Positions 1-6,446 of a stretch of 17,292 nucleotides of DNA are shown one piece after another; position 1 is the first letter of the stretch; every line of letters starts with the position of its first letter. Made by a program: the position numbers and the translations under genes. The DNA is from an archaeon (GTDB lineage Archaea > Asgardarchaeota > Hermodarchaeia > Hermodarchaeales > Hermodarchaeaceae). The notes under the pieces were generated by a model that saw only the letters and a program-made list of their open reading frames with translations, was not told the DNA's origin and did no database searches. Location: the NCBI GenBank assembly GCA_016550485.1, contig JABXGV010000183.1, forward strand, positions 1 through 17,292, given 5' to 3'.

Positions 1-36
1 GACCTGTACGTCGAGAAAACTGAATTTTACATTCAT
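1..36 (-). CDS. possible 5' end of a gene cut by the window edge
   Basis: On the minus strand, 71 bases beyond the PAN stop, an ATG opens a stop-free frame of 12 codons (reading MNVKFSFLDVQV) that runs off the left edge. A GGAGA lies about 13 bases upstream and a GGAGG further up, both usable as ribosome binding sites although the spacing is long. The gene would be co-directional with PAN. Twelve residues are too few to assign a family. The call rests only on the open frame and the purine-rich upstream sequence. Confidence 0.25.
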   Translation of the reverse strand, partial: MNVKFSFLDVQV

Positions 37-107
37 CGGGGAATAAGGATTCTCCAATATCCCCTCCGAACTGGTAATTTGCTACACCCCTTATTTTTAG
101 GAGAGGA

Positions 108-1316
108 TTAACCGTAAATGTCAGCGTTGTCCCCTTTATCGATGGTTTCACCTAGCACCTTACCTATTGCTTGTACAAAATCCTGTTGGGTTACAATATC
201 TCGTAGCTCACGAATTGCAAACATCCCAGCTTCTGTACAAATTGCCTTTAAATCAGCACCAGAGGCTCCAGGGGTCCTTACTGCCAATTGGGAGACATCT
301 ACATTTGAGGAGATGTTCATTTTCCGCATATGAATTAATAAAATCTGTTCCCTTGCTGGTTTGTCGGGTAAAGGAAACTCGATTATACGATCAAACCGTC
401 CAGGCCGGGTCAGAGCTGGATCAAGGATATCTGGACGGTTTGTCGCAGCAATAATGCGTACATCACCCCTAGGATCAAAACCATCTAGCATACTTAGGAG
501 TTGCATCAGGGTTCGCTGGACCTCGCGATCACCACTAGTTGCAATGTCTAACCGACGACTAGCAACAGCGTCTAATTCGTCTATGAAGATAATACTTGGT
601 GAACGTTTCCGCGCCATATAGAATATTTCACGTACAAGTCGAGCGCCTTCACCAATAAATTTCTGGACCAGCTCAGATCCTATTACGCGGATGAAAGTTG
701 CTTTTGTTTCATGAGCTACTGCTCGTGCCAATAGCGTTTTTCCTGTTCCAGGCGAGCCGCAGAGAAGTACACCTTTGGGGGGCTCAATGCCAACTTTTTC
801 GAAGAGTTCAGGATGAAGCAATGGGAGTTCAACGGTTTCACGTATCTCAGCGATTTGAGCTTCGAGACCGCCAATATCATCATAAGTAGCGCTTGGCGCC
901 TCCTCCACAGTCATAGCACGTACAAACGGATCGATTGGCGTTGGGAGAACATCAACAACTGCAAGCGTGCGCTGATTCAGCGCAACCCTCGACCCTGCCT
1001 CTAGATTTCCGCCTACCACTGATTCAGGGAAATGTACTACGAATTGCGGGCCTGTACTGCTTTTAACGATGACACGACCATCATCAAGAGTATCAATCAC
1101 TGTTGCTGCTACAAGAGGGGGCTGCCGGAGTTTATTCAATTCCGCTTGTAATACACGTACTTCATTACCGAGCCGTATACGTTCAGCAGCAAGGTGTTCC
1201 TTTTCTAGTTCAAGGTCTCGCACTCGCTGCTCCAATAGAATAGACCGCTCGGCAAGAGTCATGTAATCTTCTGCTGAGACCGTTTTTCTACGGGCCGATT
1301 CGGTGGAATCAGGCAT
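108..1316 (-). CDS. pan: proteasome-activating nucleotidase (PAN)
   Basis: Hexameric AAA+ ATPase that unfolds proteins and feeds them into the archaeal 20S proteasome; homologue of the eukaryotic Rpt ring. The 402 residues follow the family plan. There is a charged N-terminal coiled coil (about 15-65), a QPP at the coil end (65-67) like the conserved proline that sets coil pairing, and an OB domain (about 68-128). The ATPase domain has Walker A GSPGTGKT (187-194), Walker B IIFIDE (242-247) and a second region of homology with arginine fingers (about 290-310). The last three residues, IYG, form an HbYX tail, which in PAN docks into the proteasome alpha ring and opens its gate. The second Walker A residue is Ser rather than the usual Pro. 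The ATG start is preceded by AGGAGGG. Divergent from the aMBF1 operon. No proteasome subunit gene is in the window. Confidence 0.95.
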   Translation of the reverse strand: MPDSTESARRKTVSAEDYMTLAERSILLEQRVRDLELEKEHLAAERIRLGNEVRVLQAELNKLRQPPLVAATVIDTLDDGRVIVKSSTGPQFVVHFPESVVGGNLEAGSRVALNQRTLAVVDVLPTPIDPFVRAMTVEEAPSATYDDIGGLEAQIAEIRETVELPLLHPELFEKVGIEPPKGVLLCGSPGTGKTLLARAVAHETKATFIRVIGSELVQKFIGEGARLVREIFYMARKRSPSIIFIDELDAVASRRLDIATSGDREVQRTLMQLLSMLDGFDPRGDVRIIAATNRPDILDPALTRPGRFDRIIEFPLPDKPAREQILLIHMRKMNISSNVDVSQLAVRTPGASGADLKAICTEAGMFAIRELRDIVTQQDFVQAIGKVLGETIDKGDNADIYG

Positions 1317-1404
1317 TGCATGACCCTCCTAACCAAAGGACGCTAAAAGTTTTTGTGTTATGGCGGTAATACCTAGTCAGCCATCGTAAGTTATTACGAG
1401 ATTT

Positions 1405-1414
1405 CTTTATATTG
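1405..1414. promoter_or_regulatory. shared TATA element between pan and mbf1
   Basis: CTTTATATTG on plus reads CAATATAAAG on minus, so it offers a TATA box in both directions. Transcription about 25 bases away would leave leaders of roughly 30 bases for mbf1 and 70 for pan, long enough to hold both Shine-Dalgarno sites. No second TATA-like box in the gap fits as well. Inferred from sequence only. Confidence 0.45.
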
Positions 1415-1466
1415 GCGAGTTAGTAAGAAGAAAAGAAAAACTAGTGAAGATATCTTATGGGAGATA

Positions 1467-1991
1467 GTGAGTTTGTACTGTGAAGTTTGTGGACGGGAAA
1501 CCCATTCAACCCAAGAAGTCTTACTTGAAGGTGCAAAACTTCAAGTGTGTAGTCGATGTGCATCTTTAGGTCAGCCAATTAGAAAAACGAAGCCTTCAGG
1601 CTCTACTTCACTCCCTTCAACAACTTCTTCCACTCAAAGACGAAGCCATTCACCTCCATCTTCTCACAGATATACTCGCCCGAGACCTCCTAAACGTGAG
1701 TTAGTGCCAGTAGAGAATTTCTCTCAACTAATTAGAGCCGCACGCGTAGAACGGGGAATGTCTCAACAGGACGTTGCCCAACGTATTAATGAACGGTCCT
1801 CAGTAATCGGTAAGCTTGAAAGTGGAAAAATGTCAGTATGCACTATCAAACTAGCCCGTAAGCTAGAGCGGCTTTTCAAACTGACTCTTCTTGAAGTCGC
1901 TGAACCTCTTGACTTGTCAACTGGATCTGAATCTCCCAAGACGACACTCGGGGATGTTGTTGAAATAAGGCGAAAGAAGCCAAAGTCCTGA
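1467..1991 (+). CDS. mbf1: archaeal multiprotein bridging factor 1 (aMBF1)
   Basis: Conserved zinc-ribbon/helix-turn-helix protein of Archaea, related to eukaryotic MBF1. The archaeal version has been linked to the ribosome and translation, whereas the eukaryotic one is a transcription coactivator. The N terminus carries CEVCGRE and CSRC (Cys 5, 8, 28, 31), a four-cysteine zinc site. A low-complexity Ser/Thr/Pro-rich linker (about 40-75) follows. Then comes a Cro-type HTH (about 85-145), with GMSQQDVAQRI as its first helices and a short basic tail. The start is GTG, chosen because GGGAGA lies just upstream and the zinc ribbon begins at once, as in homologues. First gene of a likely run with aTrm56 (61-base gap) and TFE. 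Confidence 0.9.
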   Translation: MSLYCEVCGRETHSTQEVLLEGAKLQVCSRCASLGQPIRKTKPSGSTSLPSTTSSTQRRSHSPPSSHRYTRPRPPKRELVPVENFSQLIRAARVERGMSQQDVAQRINERSSVIGKLESGKMSVCTIKLARKLERLFKLTLLEVAEPLDLSTGSESPKTTLGDVVEIRRKKPKS

Positions 1992-2051
1992 TAAGAGCAG
2001 GACCTCAGCAGAAAACCTTTCCGGGCAAACTGAAATACGAGCAGAGTTGAA

Positions 2052-2603
2052 ATGAAAGTTTCAAGATGGTGCATTATCGTCCTCAGGATTGACCATAGAC
2101 CTGAAAGGGATAAACGTCTCACAACACATTTAGGATTAACTGCCCGGGCTTTCGGTGCACAGGGTTTTTGGATTACGGGACTTCGTGACCCGAATATCAC
2201 CAAATCTTTACAACAGGTTTGTAGCCAGTGGGGCTATAGGGCATTCAGCGTTCAGTACAAAGAGTCATGGCGGAAGTGCATTCAGGGATGGAAAAATAAA
2301 GATGGCGAAGTCGTTCATTTGACGATGTATGGACTTCATGTAGATGACATTATTCCGAAAATCAGATCGTCATCACGCGACAAACTTGTAGTAGTAGGTG
2401 GACCAAAGGTGCCTAGCGAATTGTTCACGCTCGCGGACTATAATGTAGCAATTGGGCATCAACCCCACAGTGAAGTGGCAGCGCTAGCAATTTTCCTTGA
2501 CCGTCTCTATCAAGGCAGTTCTCTTCGAATAACTCCACATGATGCGGAATTGACTATCGAGCCAACGCCTCACGGAAAGCGAGCCCGAGAACGCAACACA
2601 TAG
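2052..2603 (+). CDS. trm56: tRNA (cytidine(56)-2'-O)-methyltransferase aTrm56
   Basis: SPOUT-class enzyme, specific to Archaea, that methylates the ribose of C56 in the tRNA T loop using S-adenosylmethionine. Family signatures are plain: VLRIDHRPERDKRLTTHLGL near the N terminus, GEVVHLTMYG in the middle, VVVGGPKVP (the start of the knotted cofactor site), and ADYNVAIGHQPHSEVAALAI followed by FLDRLYQG near the C terminus. The 183 residues match a stand-alone family member. The start ATG directly precedes the conserved strand. All three tRNAs in this window carry TTC at positions 54-56 of the T loop, so they are possible substrates. The gene sits between two general transcription/translation factors, aMBF1 and TFE, on the same strand. 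Confidence 0.93.
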   Translation: MKVSRWCIIVLRIDHRPERDKRLTTHLGLTARAFGAQGFWITGLRDPNITKSLQQVCSQWGYRAFSVQYKESWRKCIQGWKNKDGEVVHLTMYGLHVDDIIPKIRSSSRDKLVVVGGPKVPSELFTLADYNVAIGHQPHSEVAALAIFLDRLYQGSSLRITPHDAELTIEPTPHGKRARERNT

Positions 2604-2631
2604 TAGCTGTGGCAAGGTTGCTCAATAAAAA

Positions 2632-2641
2632 CTCCTATATT
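2632..2641 (+). promoter_or_regulatory. possible TATA box upstream of tfe
   Basis: CCTATATT lies 30-35 bases before the tfe ATG. A start of transcription about 25 bases downstream would give a leader of around 8 bases. That suggests tfe can be transcribed apart from the two upstream genes. Confidence 0.35.
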
Positions 2642-2669
2642 CAATGAAGCACCAAATAGGATTGTAAAC

Positions 2670-3179
2670 ATGTCAGCACGTGAAGAACTAATCAAGACGG
2701 TTGTCATTGAATTCGCAGGTGAAGACGCGATAGCGGTACTGGTACACCTTAAAGAAGATGAAGAGACCACCGATGAAGTTATTGCCACGGAGACAGGTAT
2801 GCGCCTAAATTCAGTCCGAAAAATCCTCTACAAACTCTACGACCTTCACCTTGCGTCATACCGTCGCACACGAGATAAAAAAACCGGATGGTTTGTTTAC
2901 TACTGGATTTTAGAACCCACTCGAATTCATGGGTTACTTCGTGAAAGAAAGGAGAAGGTATTAGAAAGACTACAGCAGCGATTAGCATATGAGACTGAAA
3001 ACACATTCTATTACTGCCAGAATAATGGTTGTCCCCGCCATACCTTTGAGGAAGCCATGAGCAACACCTTTAAATGTCCAATCTGCGCCGGACACCTCGA
3101 CCACCACGACAACTCGGAAATCATAAGAATACTCAAAAAACAAATCGAACTTCTAAAAGCTGATATTGAATCAGAGTAA
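2670..3179 (+). CDS. tfe: transcription factor E, alpha subunit (TFE/TFIIE-alpha)
   Basis: Archaeal basal transcription factor that helps RNA polymerase open promoter DNA; homologue of the N-terminal half of TFIIE-alpha. The 169 residues have an extended winged helix (about 1-95). Family-like segments there include DEVIATETGMRLNSVRKILY (recognition region), then LYDLHLASYRRTRDKKTGWF and YYWIL in the wing. A linking helix follows. The zinc ribbon is formed by CQNNGC and CPIC, and a charged C-terminal helix ends the protein. Length and order match the family. The ATG has an AGGA about 8 bases upstream. Third gene after aMBF1 and aTrm56, separated by 66 bases that include a possible promoter. 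Confidence 0.94.
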   Translation: MSAREELIKTVVIEFAGEDAIAVLVHLKEDEETTDEVIATETGMRLNSVRKILYKLYDLHLASYRRTRDKKTGWFVYYWILEPTRIHGLLRERKEKVLERLQQRLAYETENTFYYCQNNGCPRHTFEEAMSNTFKCPICAGHLDHHDNSEIIRILKKQIELLKADIESE

Positions 3180-3213
3180 ATTAGACTTTGAGCAAGTGGC
3201 CAATTCACGAGTT

Positions 3214-3320
3214 GGGCCGATGGTCTAGCTTTCCAATTGGGAAATACCCATGGACTGGATGGCTATGATATCACGCTTACACCGTGATGGTCGGGGGTTC
3301 AAATCCCCCTCGGCCCACCA
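3214..3320 (+). tRNA. tRNA-Val (TAC) with an intron-like insertion in the D loop
   Basis: Acceptor stem GGGCCGA (3214-3220) pairs with TCGGCCC (3310-3316). The discriminator is A3317 and CCA is encoded (3318-3320). Anticodon stem TCACG/CGTGA closes an intact seven-base loop, CTTACAC (3276-3282), giving anticodon TAC (3278-3280). The T arm is GGGGG-TTCAAAT-CCCCC. The D arm has GTCTAG (3223-3228) and GGCTATGAT (3261-3269), but about 29-30 extra bases lie between them. Removing roughly 3229-3257 leaves a 75-base tRNA with a normal D loop ending in GGCTA. Exact splice sites are uncertain because I could not draw a perfect bulge-helix-bulge motif. No strong promoter is seen; the gene begins 35 bases after tfe and may be co-transcribed. 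Confidence 0.9.
3229..3257 (+). other. probable D-loop intron of tRNA-Val
   Basis: Extra bases inside the D loop with self-complementary content: TGGG (3238-3241) can pair with CCCA (3247-3250) across an AAATA loop. An outer TCCA (3232-3235) can pair with TGGA (3251-3254). Both boundaries could shift by a base or more. Its presence is inferred from tRNA length and fold, not from a recognised consensus. Confidence 0.65.
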
Positions 3321-3432
3321 CTGTTTCAATGTTTAGAGACGATTTATGATGTAGTGAGTCTAGCACTATTGATTGAATCTAAGCATCAAGGATGTAATAT
3401 TCTACTATCCAAACAGAGTAACCGGAATAAAC

Positions 3433-3440
3433 TTTTAAAA
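3433..3440 (+). promoter_or_regulatory. possible TATA box for tRNA-Ser
   Basis: TTTTAAAA ends 31 bases before the mature 5' end of tRNA-Ser, the distance expected for an archaeal TATA box with a short 5' leader. The rest of the 150-base gap between tRNA-Val and tRNA-Ser shows no gene or other recognisable element. Confidence 0.4.
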
Positions 3441-3470
3441 GTGAGCAGCTTTTACCAGCACTCAAAATAT

Positions 3471-3556
3471 GCCGGGGTATCCTAGCCCGGTAGGGAGCAG
3501 GCCTGCTAAGTCTGTGACCATTGGTCTCGCGGGTTCGAATCCCGCCCCCGGCGCCA
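3471..3556 (+). tRNA. tRNA-Ser (GCT)
   Basis: Class II tRNA without an intron. Acceptor stem GCCGGGG pairs with CCCCGGC (3546-3552), the discriminator is G3553, and CCA is encoded (3554-3556). The anticodon stem is CAGGC/GTCTG around loop CTGCTAA, giving anticodon GCT. A long variable arm with helix GACC/GGTC and the T arm GCGGG-TTCGAAT-CCCGC complete it. The long variable arm, G discriminator and anticodon all agree on serine. A T-rich stretch follows (about 3561-3577) and could end transcription. Confidence 0.95.
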
Positions 3557-3560
3557 CACA

Positions 3561-3577
3561 CTTTTCCACTTCTTTTT
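3561..3577 (+). terminator. T-rich stretch after tRNA-Ser
   Basis: CTTTTCC and CTTCTTTTT follow the tRNA 3' end within 21 bases. Oligo-T runs on the coding strand are the usual archaeal termination signal. No stem-loop is needed or seen. Confidence 0.35.
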
Positions 3578-3639
3578 AACACCTGAAAACCACTCTTTCT
3601 TTTCATTCTCAACAAGATGAAATATAACCCCAGAAATGG

Positions 3640-3647
3640 TTAAATAT
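3640..3647 (+). promoter_or_regulatory. TATA box of the SRP RNA gene
   Basis: TTAAATAT is centred about 28 bases before the inferred 5' end of the SRP RNA (3672), in the correct position for an archaeal TATA box. Confidence 0.55.
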
Positions 3648-3671
3648 GTTGGAATAGTGTGAGGCAATTGG

Positions 3672-4015
3672 ACAGTGAGCCTAGGCGGGGGGCTAGAAGC
3701 CCCGCAGCATGACTACGGGCTGGCCAAGGCTCCCCTCTATCGCAAATGCTCTATATGGCGGGCTGAATTCCGACGCTAGGCTTCCCAACCCGGTGTACGA
3801 CTCGCGGTATGTGGCAATGAAGATCCGCCTCGGAGGATCGCTGGTGGTGGTAGGCTTTTCGTAGGAAGGGCTGAATCACCTCTGGCGGGTGAACCCAGCG
3901 AGGCCCGGGAGGGAGCAGCGTAAGCCCGCACTGTTGGTGCTTCCGAGATACCGGGTCGGAGACCTGGCTGTGAGCACGACAGCGGTGAAGGAAGTCGAAC
4001 GTCGGGGTTCACTGT
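3672..4015 (+). ncRNA. signal recognition particle 7S RNA
   Basis: RNA scaffold of the SRP, which targets nascent membrane and secreted proteins by binding SRP54 and SRP19. The 5' bases ACAGTGAGCC (3672-3681) pair with GGTTCACTGT (4006-4015), forming terminal helix 1 and setting both ends. The most conserved part, the SRP54-binding helix 8, is unmistakable at about 3888-3926: GTGAACC, then AGGCCC, a GGGA (GNRA-type) tetraloop, and GGGAGCAGC with the asymmetric and symmetric loops. A strong 5' hairpin, GGGGCT-AGA-AGCCCC (about 3687-3702), fits the Alu-domain side. The span of about 344 bases is slightly long for an archaeal 7S RNA. The ends are inferred from pairing. A TATA box precedes it and T-rich sequence follows. 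Confidence 0.92.
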
Positions 4016-4021
4016 CTACTA

Positions 4022-4047
4022 CTCTTTTCCGTTTGCTCTATTTTTCA
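4022..4047 (+). terminator. T-rich terminator of the SRP RNA
   Basis: Pyrimidine-rich sequence with CTTTTCC and CTATTTTT starts within ten bases of the inferred 3' end of the SRP RNA. It ends just before the stop codon of the convergent protease gene. Confidence 0.4.
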
Positions 4048-4055
4048 GCTATTAT

Positions 4056-5270
4056 CTAGCCGAAAAAGAGGAATAATAGATCAGGACGTAAGAATGTGAA
4101 TATTATATTCAGAATGAGGAGTCCAAGAGCAAAGAAGCGGAGACCGTAGAGTAAAACTTGTCCACTACGCCGTTCTAGCGAGATTGTTGCATCAATAAGT
4201 TCTTTGAAGAGTCTGTCACCATCCAAAGGTGGAATTGGTAGTAGATTCATAATCCCAAGGCTTAGCGATATTACGTAAAACCACAGTAGACCTCGCTGAA
4301 ATTCTAGGCTAAAAGCCGGCCCCAATAGATTTAGTGGTGGTACGAGAGGCACATATGTCGTCAGGTAGATTCCTATGTACGCTTGAGAAGAATTGTCTGG
4401 GTGAGCTCCTACAACCAATTCGACAGGAGCGCCATTAATGGTGAATATAATCAAGTCCCCCGGATTTGTGTTGTCTAAGAAGGCGCTTAAATCATCAGCC
4501 GTTGCGATGGATGTTTCGTTCATTCCTGTAATCACGGTCCAAGGCGAAAGAACCCCATCGGCTGAGCTTCCAGTAGAGACGCTAGTAATCAAGACACCTT
4601 GTGGAACTCTAGAAACGAGGGTCAGCATGAGAACAACAGCAACTAGACCTAGAGTAAGATTAGCTGCAGAGCCTGCAGCGAAAAATCGAGCTCTTTCACG
4701 ACGCGTAGTCTTCACTTTGACGTATTCTTCATCAGGTTCAACAAATGCACCGAATAGAATGAAGAGAGCAAAAAGGCCCGAGCTTTTTACCGGGATGTCA
4801 TCGGAACGTGCGGCGATTCCATGCCCCATTTCATGAAATATAATAGAAACGATTAGAGGAAGAAGAAGCGCTAGAAAGAAGGAGAAAGACATAGTGACTC
4901 CTGGAACAAGGGGCACAATTGGCCCTGGAGAGCCTGGTGACGCAGCCTGAGGGAGTAAACCGAAATCAGCGAAAAACGATATCAGATTAAGTATTAGTAA
5001 GTAGAACCCGATTATCGAAAAGGCAAAGCACACCCCTACAAAGCCAGACCATAGATACCGCCACGCGCGGGGATGCCATCGACCGATTCTGTTGAGAAGA
5101 TTGTTGAACCGTTGAGTCCGTGCCATCGCCATAAATGGACCAACATCAACACCGTGCTTTTCTAAGTGAAATACAGCATCAACTATAAAGAGAATCATCC
5201 ATGCCAAGAGAATAATTAGCCAAGGGAGAAGAGGAATAAGCAGAGGAAGGAGAGCGTCTAGTTGTAACAT
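4056..5270 (-). CDS. site-2 protease-like M50 intramembrane metalloprotease with PDZ domain
   Basis: Predicted zinc protease of the S2P/RseP class, which cleaves transmembrane segments of substrate proteins such as membrane-tethered regulators. The 404 residues start with a hydrophobic helix (about 5-32), followed by more membrane segments. The zinc-binding HEMGH is at 146-150 inside a hydrophobic helix. A PDZ-like domain follows (about 222-305), with LITSVSTGSSADGVL and ITGMNETSI. The third zinc ligand motif, NLLPIPPLDGDRLF, has its LDGD at 349-352, and a final membrane helix follows. Motif order fits the family, so the enzyme looks active. The ATG is preceded by GGAG. Divergent from cutA; its 3' end faces the SRP RNA gene. 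The substrate is unknown. Confidence 0.9.
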   Translation of the reverse strand: MLQLDALLPLLIPLLPWLIILLAWMILFIVDAVFHLEKHGVDVGPFMAMARTQRFNNLLNRIGRWHPRAWRYLWSGFVGVCFAFSIIGFYLLILNLISFFADFGLLPQAASPGSPGPIVPLVPGVTMSFSFFLALLLPLIVSIIFHEMGHGIAARSDDIPVKSSGLFALFILFGAFVEPDEEYVKVKTTRRERARFFAAGSAANLTLGLVAVVLMLTLVSRVPQGVLITSVSTGSSADGVLSPWTVITGMNETSIATADDLSAFLDNTNPGDLIIFTINGAPVELVVGAHPDNSSQAYIGIYLTTYVPLVPPLNLLGPAFSLEFQRGLLWFYVISLSLGIMNLLPIPPLDGDRLFKELIDATISLERRSGQVLLYGLRFFALGLLILNIIFTFLRPDLLFLFFG

Positions 5271-5310
5271 CTATGGAGACTCCACGTTTTTCAAAACAAA
5301 TTACTGCTTT

Positions 5311-5320
5311 GATATAAATG
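5311..5320. promoter_or_regulatory. shared TATA element between the M50 protease and cutA genes
   Basis: GATATAAATG on plus holds a strong TATAAAT (5313-5319); the other strand reads CATTTATATC. It is about 50 bases from either start codon, leaving a leader of roughly 20-26 bases each way. Confidence 0.55.
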
Positions 5321-5366
5321 TCATGCCCTTTTGGGAAAAGTGTAAAATAAGGGCGAGGAACGCTTG

Positions 5367-5702
5367 ATGATGGAGCCGTTGCTATTGATAAAGAAGTATA
5401 TCCTTGTGCTTGCTGCAGTAGGAAATCAGTCAGAAGCTAGGGCGATTGCACGCCAACTAGTAGAGCAGCGACTAGCCGCCTGCGTAGGAATCCTAACGCA
5501 GCAGTCACTATATCGATGGGAAGGAAAAATTACAGAGGACAGTGAGTATCTATTGACTGTCAAGACAACGCATGAGAGATATGAAGCTGTACGTGATGCT
5601 GTATTAGCGATGCACAGTTATGATGTACCTGAAATCATGAGCATAGACATTGTGGAGGGTAATGCAGCGTATCTTGATTGGATATCAGATAGTGTGAGCT
5701 AG
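5367..5702 (+). CDS. cutA: CutA1 divalent cation tolerance-like protein
   Basis: Small trimeric ferredoxin-like fold protein found in all domains. It was named for copper tolerance in E. coli, but its true role is unsettled; it is related in fold to PII signalling proteins. About 111 residues. Conserved segments include ARAIARQLVEQRLAACVGIL, YRWEGKITEDSEYLLTVKTT, HSYDVPEIMSIDI and GNAAYLDWI, covering the whole family domain. Three start codons stand in a row (TTG 5364, ATG 5367, ATG 5370). I chose the first ATG, which is seven bases from GAGGA. It is followed after 23 bases by the nucleotidyltransferase gene, so the two are probably co-transcribed from the TATAAAT upstream. Confidence 0.93.
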   Translation: MMEPLLLIKKYILVLAAVGNQSEARAIARQLVEQRLAACVGILTQQSLYRWEGKITEDSEYLLTVKTTHERYEAVRDAVLAMHSYDVPEIMSIDIVEGNAAYLDWISDSVS

Positions 5703-5725
5703 ATAAAGCAGGGACTGAGGTTCTA

Positions 5726-6439
5726 ATGCCGCGAGAAAAACCAGCTCGGCGAGATACTGGCAGTAAAGTACAATTCTACAAAGAAGAGCAATGGAGACAC
5801 CTCTCTATTCTTCGAGAGCGAGCCGCCGAGATTATGGCAATACTAGAAGAGAGAGGGCTGAAACCAATAATCCACGGAAGTGTTTGCCGTGGAGATGTTT
5901 CAGCTCATAGTGATGTCGACATTTACATACCTAAAGTGGTTTCTTCATTTGTAGTAGAGCTAGCTATTGAACAAGGTGGCTTTTCCATCACAAACCGCGA
6001 GTTAGTTCATGCTACCCCCTTTCACACAATAAAAGCACACATCTATCTTGAAGGTAATTCAGTAGTCACTCTTCCCCTCACGAACCCTGCTCCAATCGAA
6101 CTCGAATTTTACAGGTTCGGCGGAAGTCTGACATACAAAGCCCTCCTCGAAGGTAAACGGGTAGCTGGAGTTGACAAACGCCTCGTTCTTATCGAGCCCA
6201 TAAAAGAAGGGCACATAGAATCACCAGTGGTTGGGAACGAAATTACGACCGCGAGGAAGGTTGGGGTGAGTCTAAAAATTGTCCAAGAGCGGATGAAAGT
6301 TCTGATGCGGCGAGATGAAACTGGGCGTACTGGGGTGTACCTTAAACGCCAGCTTGCACCAGATGACACATTCGAAGCCTTATTGAAGCGTATTAGTGAC
6401 CGAGATCCTGTTGTCCGCCGCAGAGTACAAAAAGGGTGA
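5726..6439 (+). CDS. archaeal nucleotidyltransferase of the Pol beta superfamily (COG2413-like)
   Basis: Predicted nucleotidyl transferase of unknown substrate, 237 residues. The catalytic signature HGSVCRGDVSAHSDVDIYIP (about 50-69) gives the GS motif and two carboxylates (Asp 63 and 65) that bind metal. Beyond the catalytic core it has conserved-looking stretches such as KAHIYLEG, ELEFYRFGG, VDKRLVLIEPIKEGH and GRTGVYLKRQLAPDDTF. I recall these from an archaeal family grouped as COG2413; that name is from memory. It lacks features of CCA-adding enzyme or poly(A) polymerase. TGAGGTT is placed to act as ribosome binding site. Its last codon and stop overlap the ribosome binding site of the radical SAM gene, which suggests translational coupling. 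Confidence 0.8.
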   Translation: MPREKPARRDTGSKVQFYKEEQWRHLSILRERAAEIMAILEERGLKPIIHGSVCRGDVSAHSDVDIYIPKVVSSFVVELAIEQGGFSITNRELVHATPFHTIKAHIYLEGNSVVTLPLTNPAPIELEFYRFGGSLTYKALLEGKRVAGVDKRLVLIEPIKEGHIESPVVGNEITTARKVGVSLKIVQERMKVLMRRDETGRTGVYLKRQLAPDDTFEALLKRISDRDPVVRRRVQKG

Positions 6440-6440
6440 T
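6435..6440 (+). promoter_or_regulatory. ribosome binding site that fixes the radical SAM start
   Basis: GGTGAT is an exact complement of the conserved archaeal 16S 3' end (ATCACC). It lies six bases before GTG 6447 and overlaps the TGA of the upstream gene. It favours GTG 6447 over the earlier in-frame GTG 6396 and TTG 6411, which have no comparable site. Confidence 0.55.
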
Positions 6441-6446
6441 AGGTTC

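Noticed and set aside
1763..2203. 146-codon minus-strand frame between aMBF1 and aTrm56
   Set aside because: Overlaps the conserved HTH of aMBF1 and the N terminus of aTrm56; its product shows no family motif.
3233..3240. CCAATTGG palindrome in tRNA-Val as an operator
   Set aside because: It lies inside the tRNA insertion and is better explained as part of the intron fold.
3379..3615. 78-codon minus-strand frame
   Set aside because: Covers the antisense of tRNA-Ser and its flanks, with a product typical of antisense tRNA translation (GGGIRTRETNG-like).
3776..4012. 78-codon minus-strand frame
   Set aside because: Antisense to the SRP RNA; the conserved SRP54-binding loop and end pairing explain this sequence.
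4438..4836. 132-codon plus-strand frame
   Set aside because: It lies wholly opposite the M50 protease gene, whose catalytic and PDZ motifs are clear; composition is that of an antisense shadow.
6396..6446. Longer radical SAM start at GTG 6396
   Set aside because: Overlaps the nucleotidyltransferase gene by 44 bases and lacks a good ribosome binding site, whereas GTG 6447 has GGTGAT at ideal spacing. Not fully excluded.
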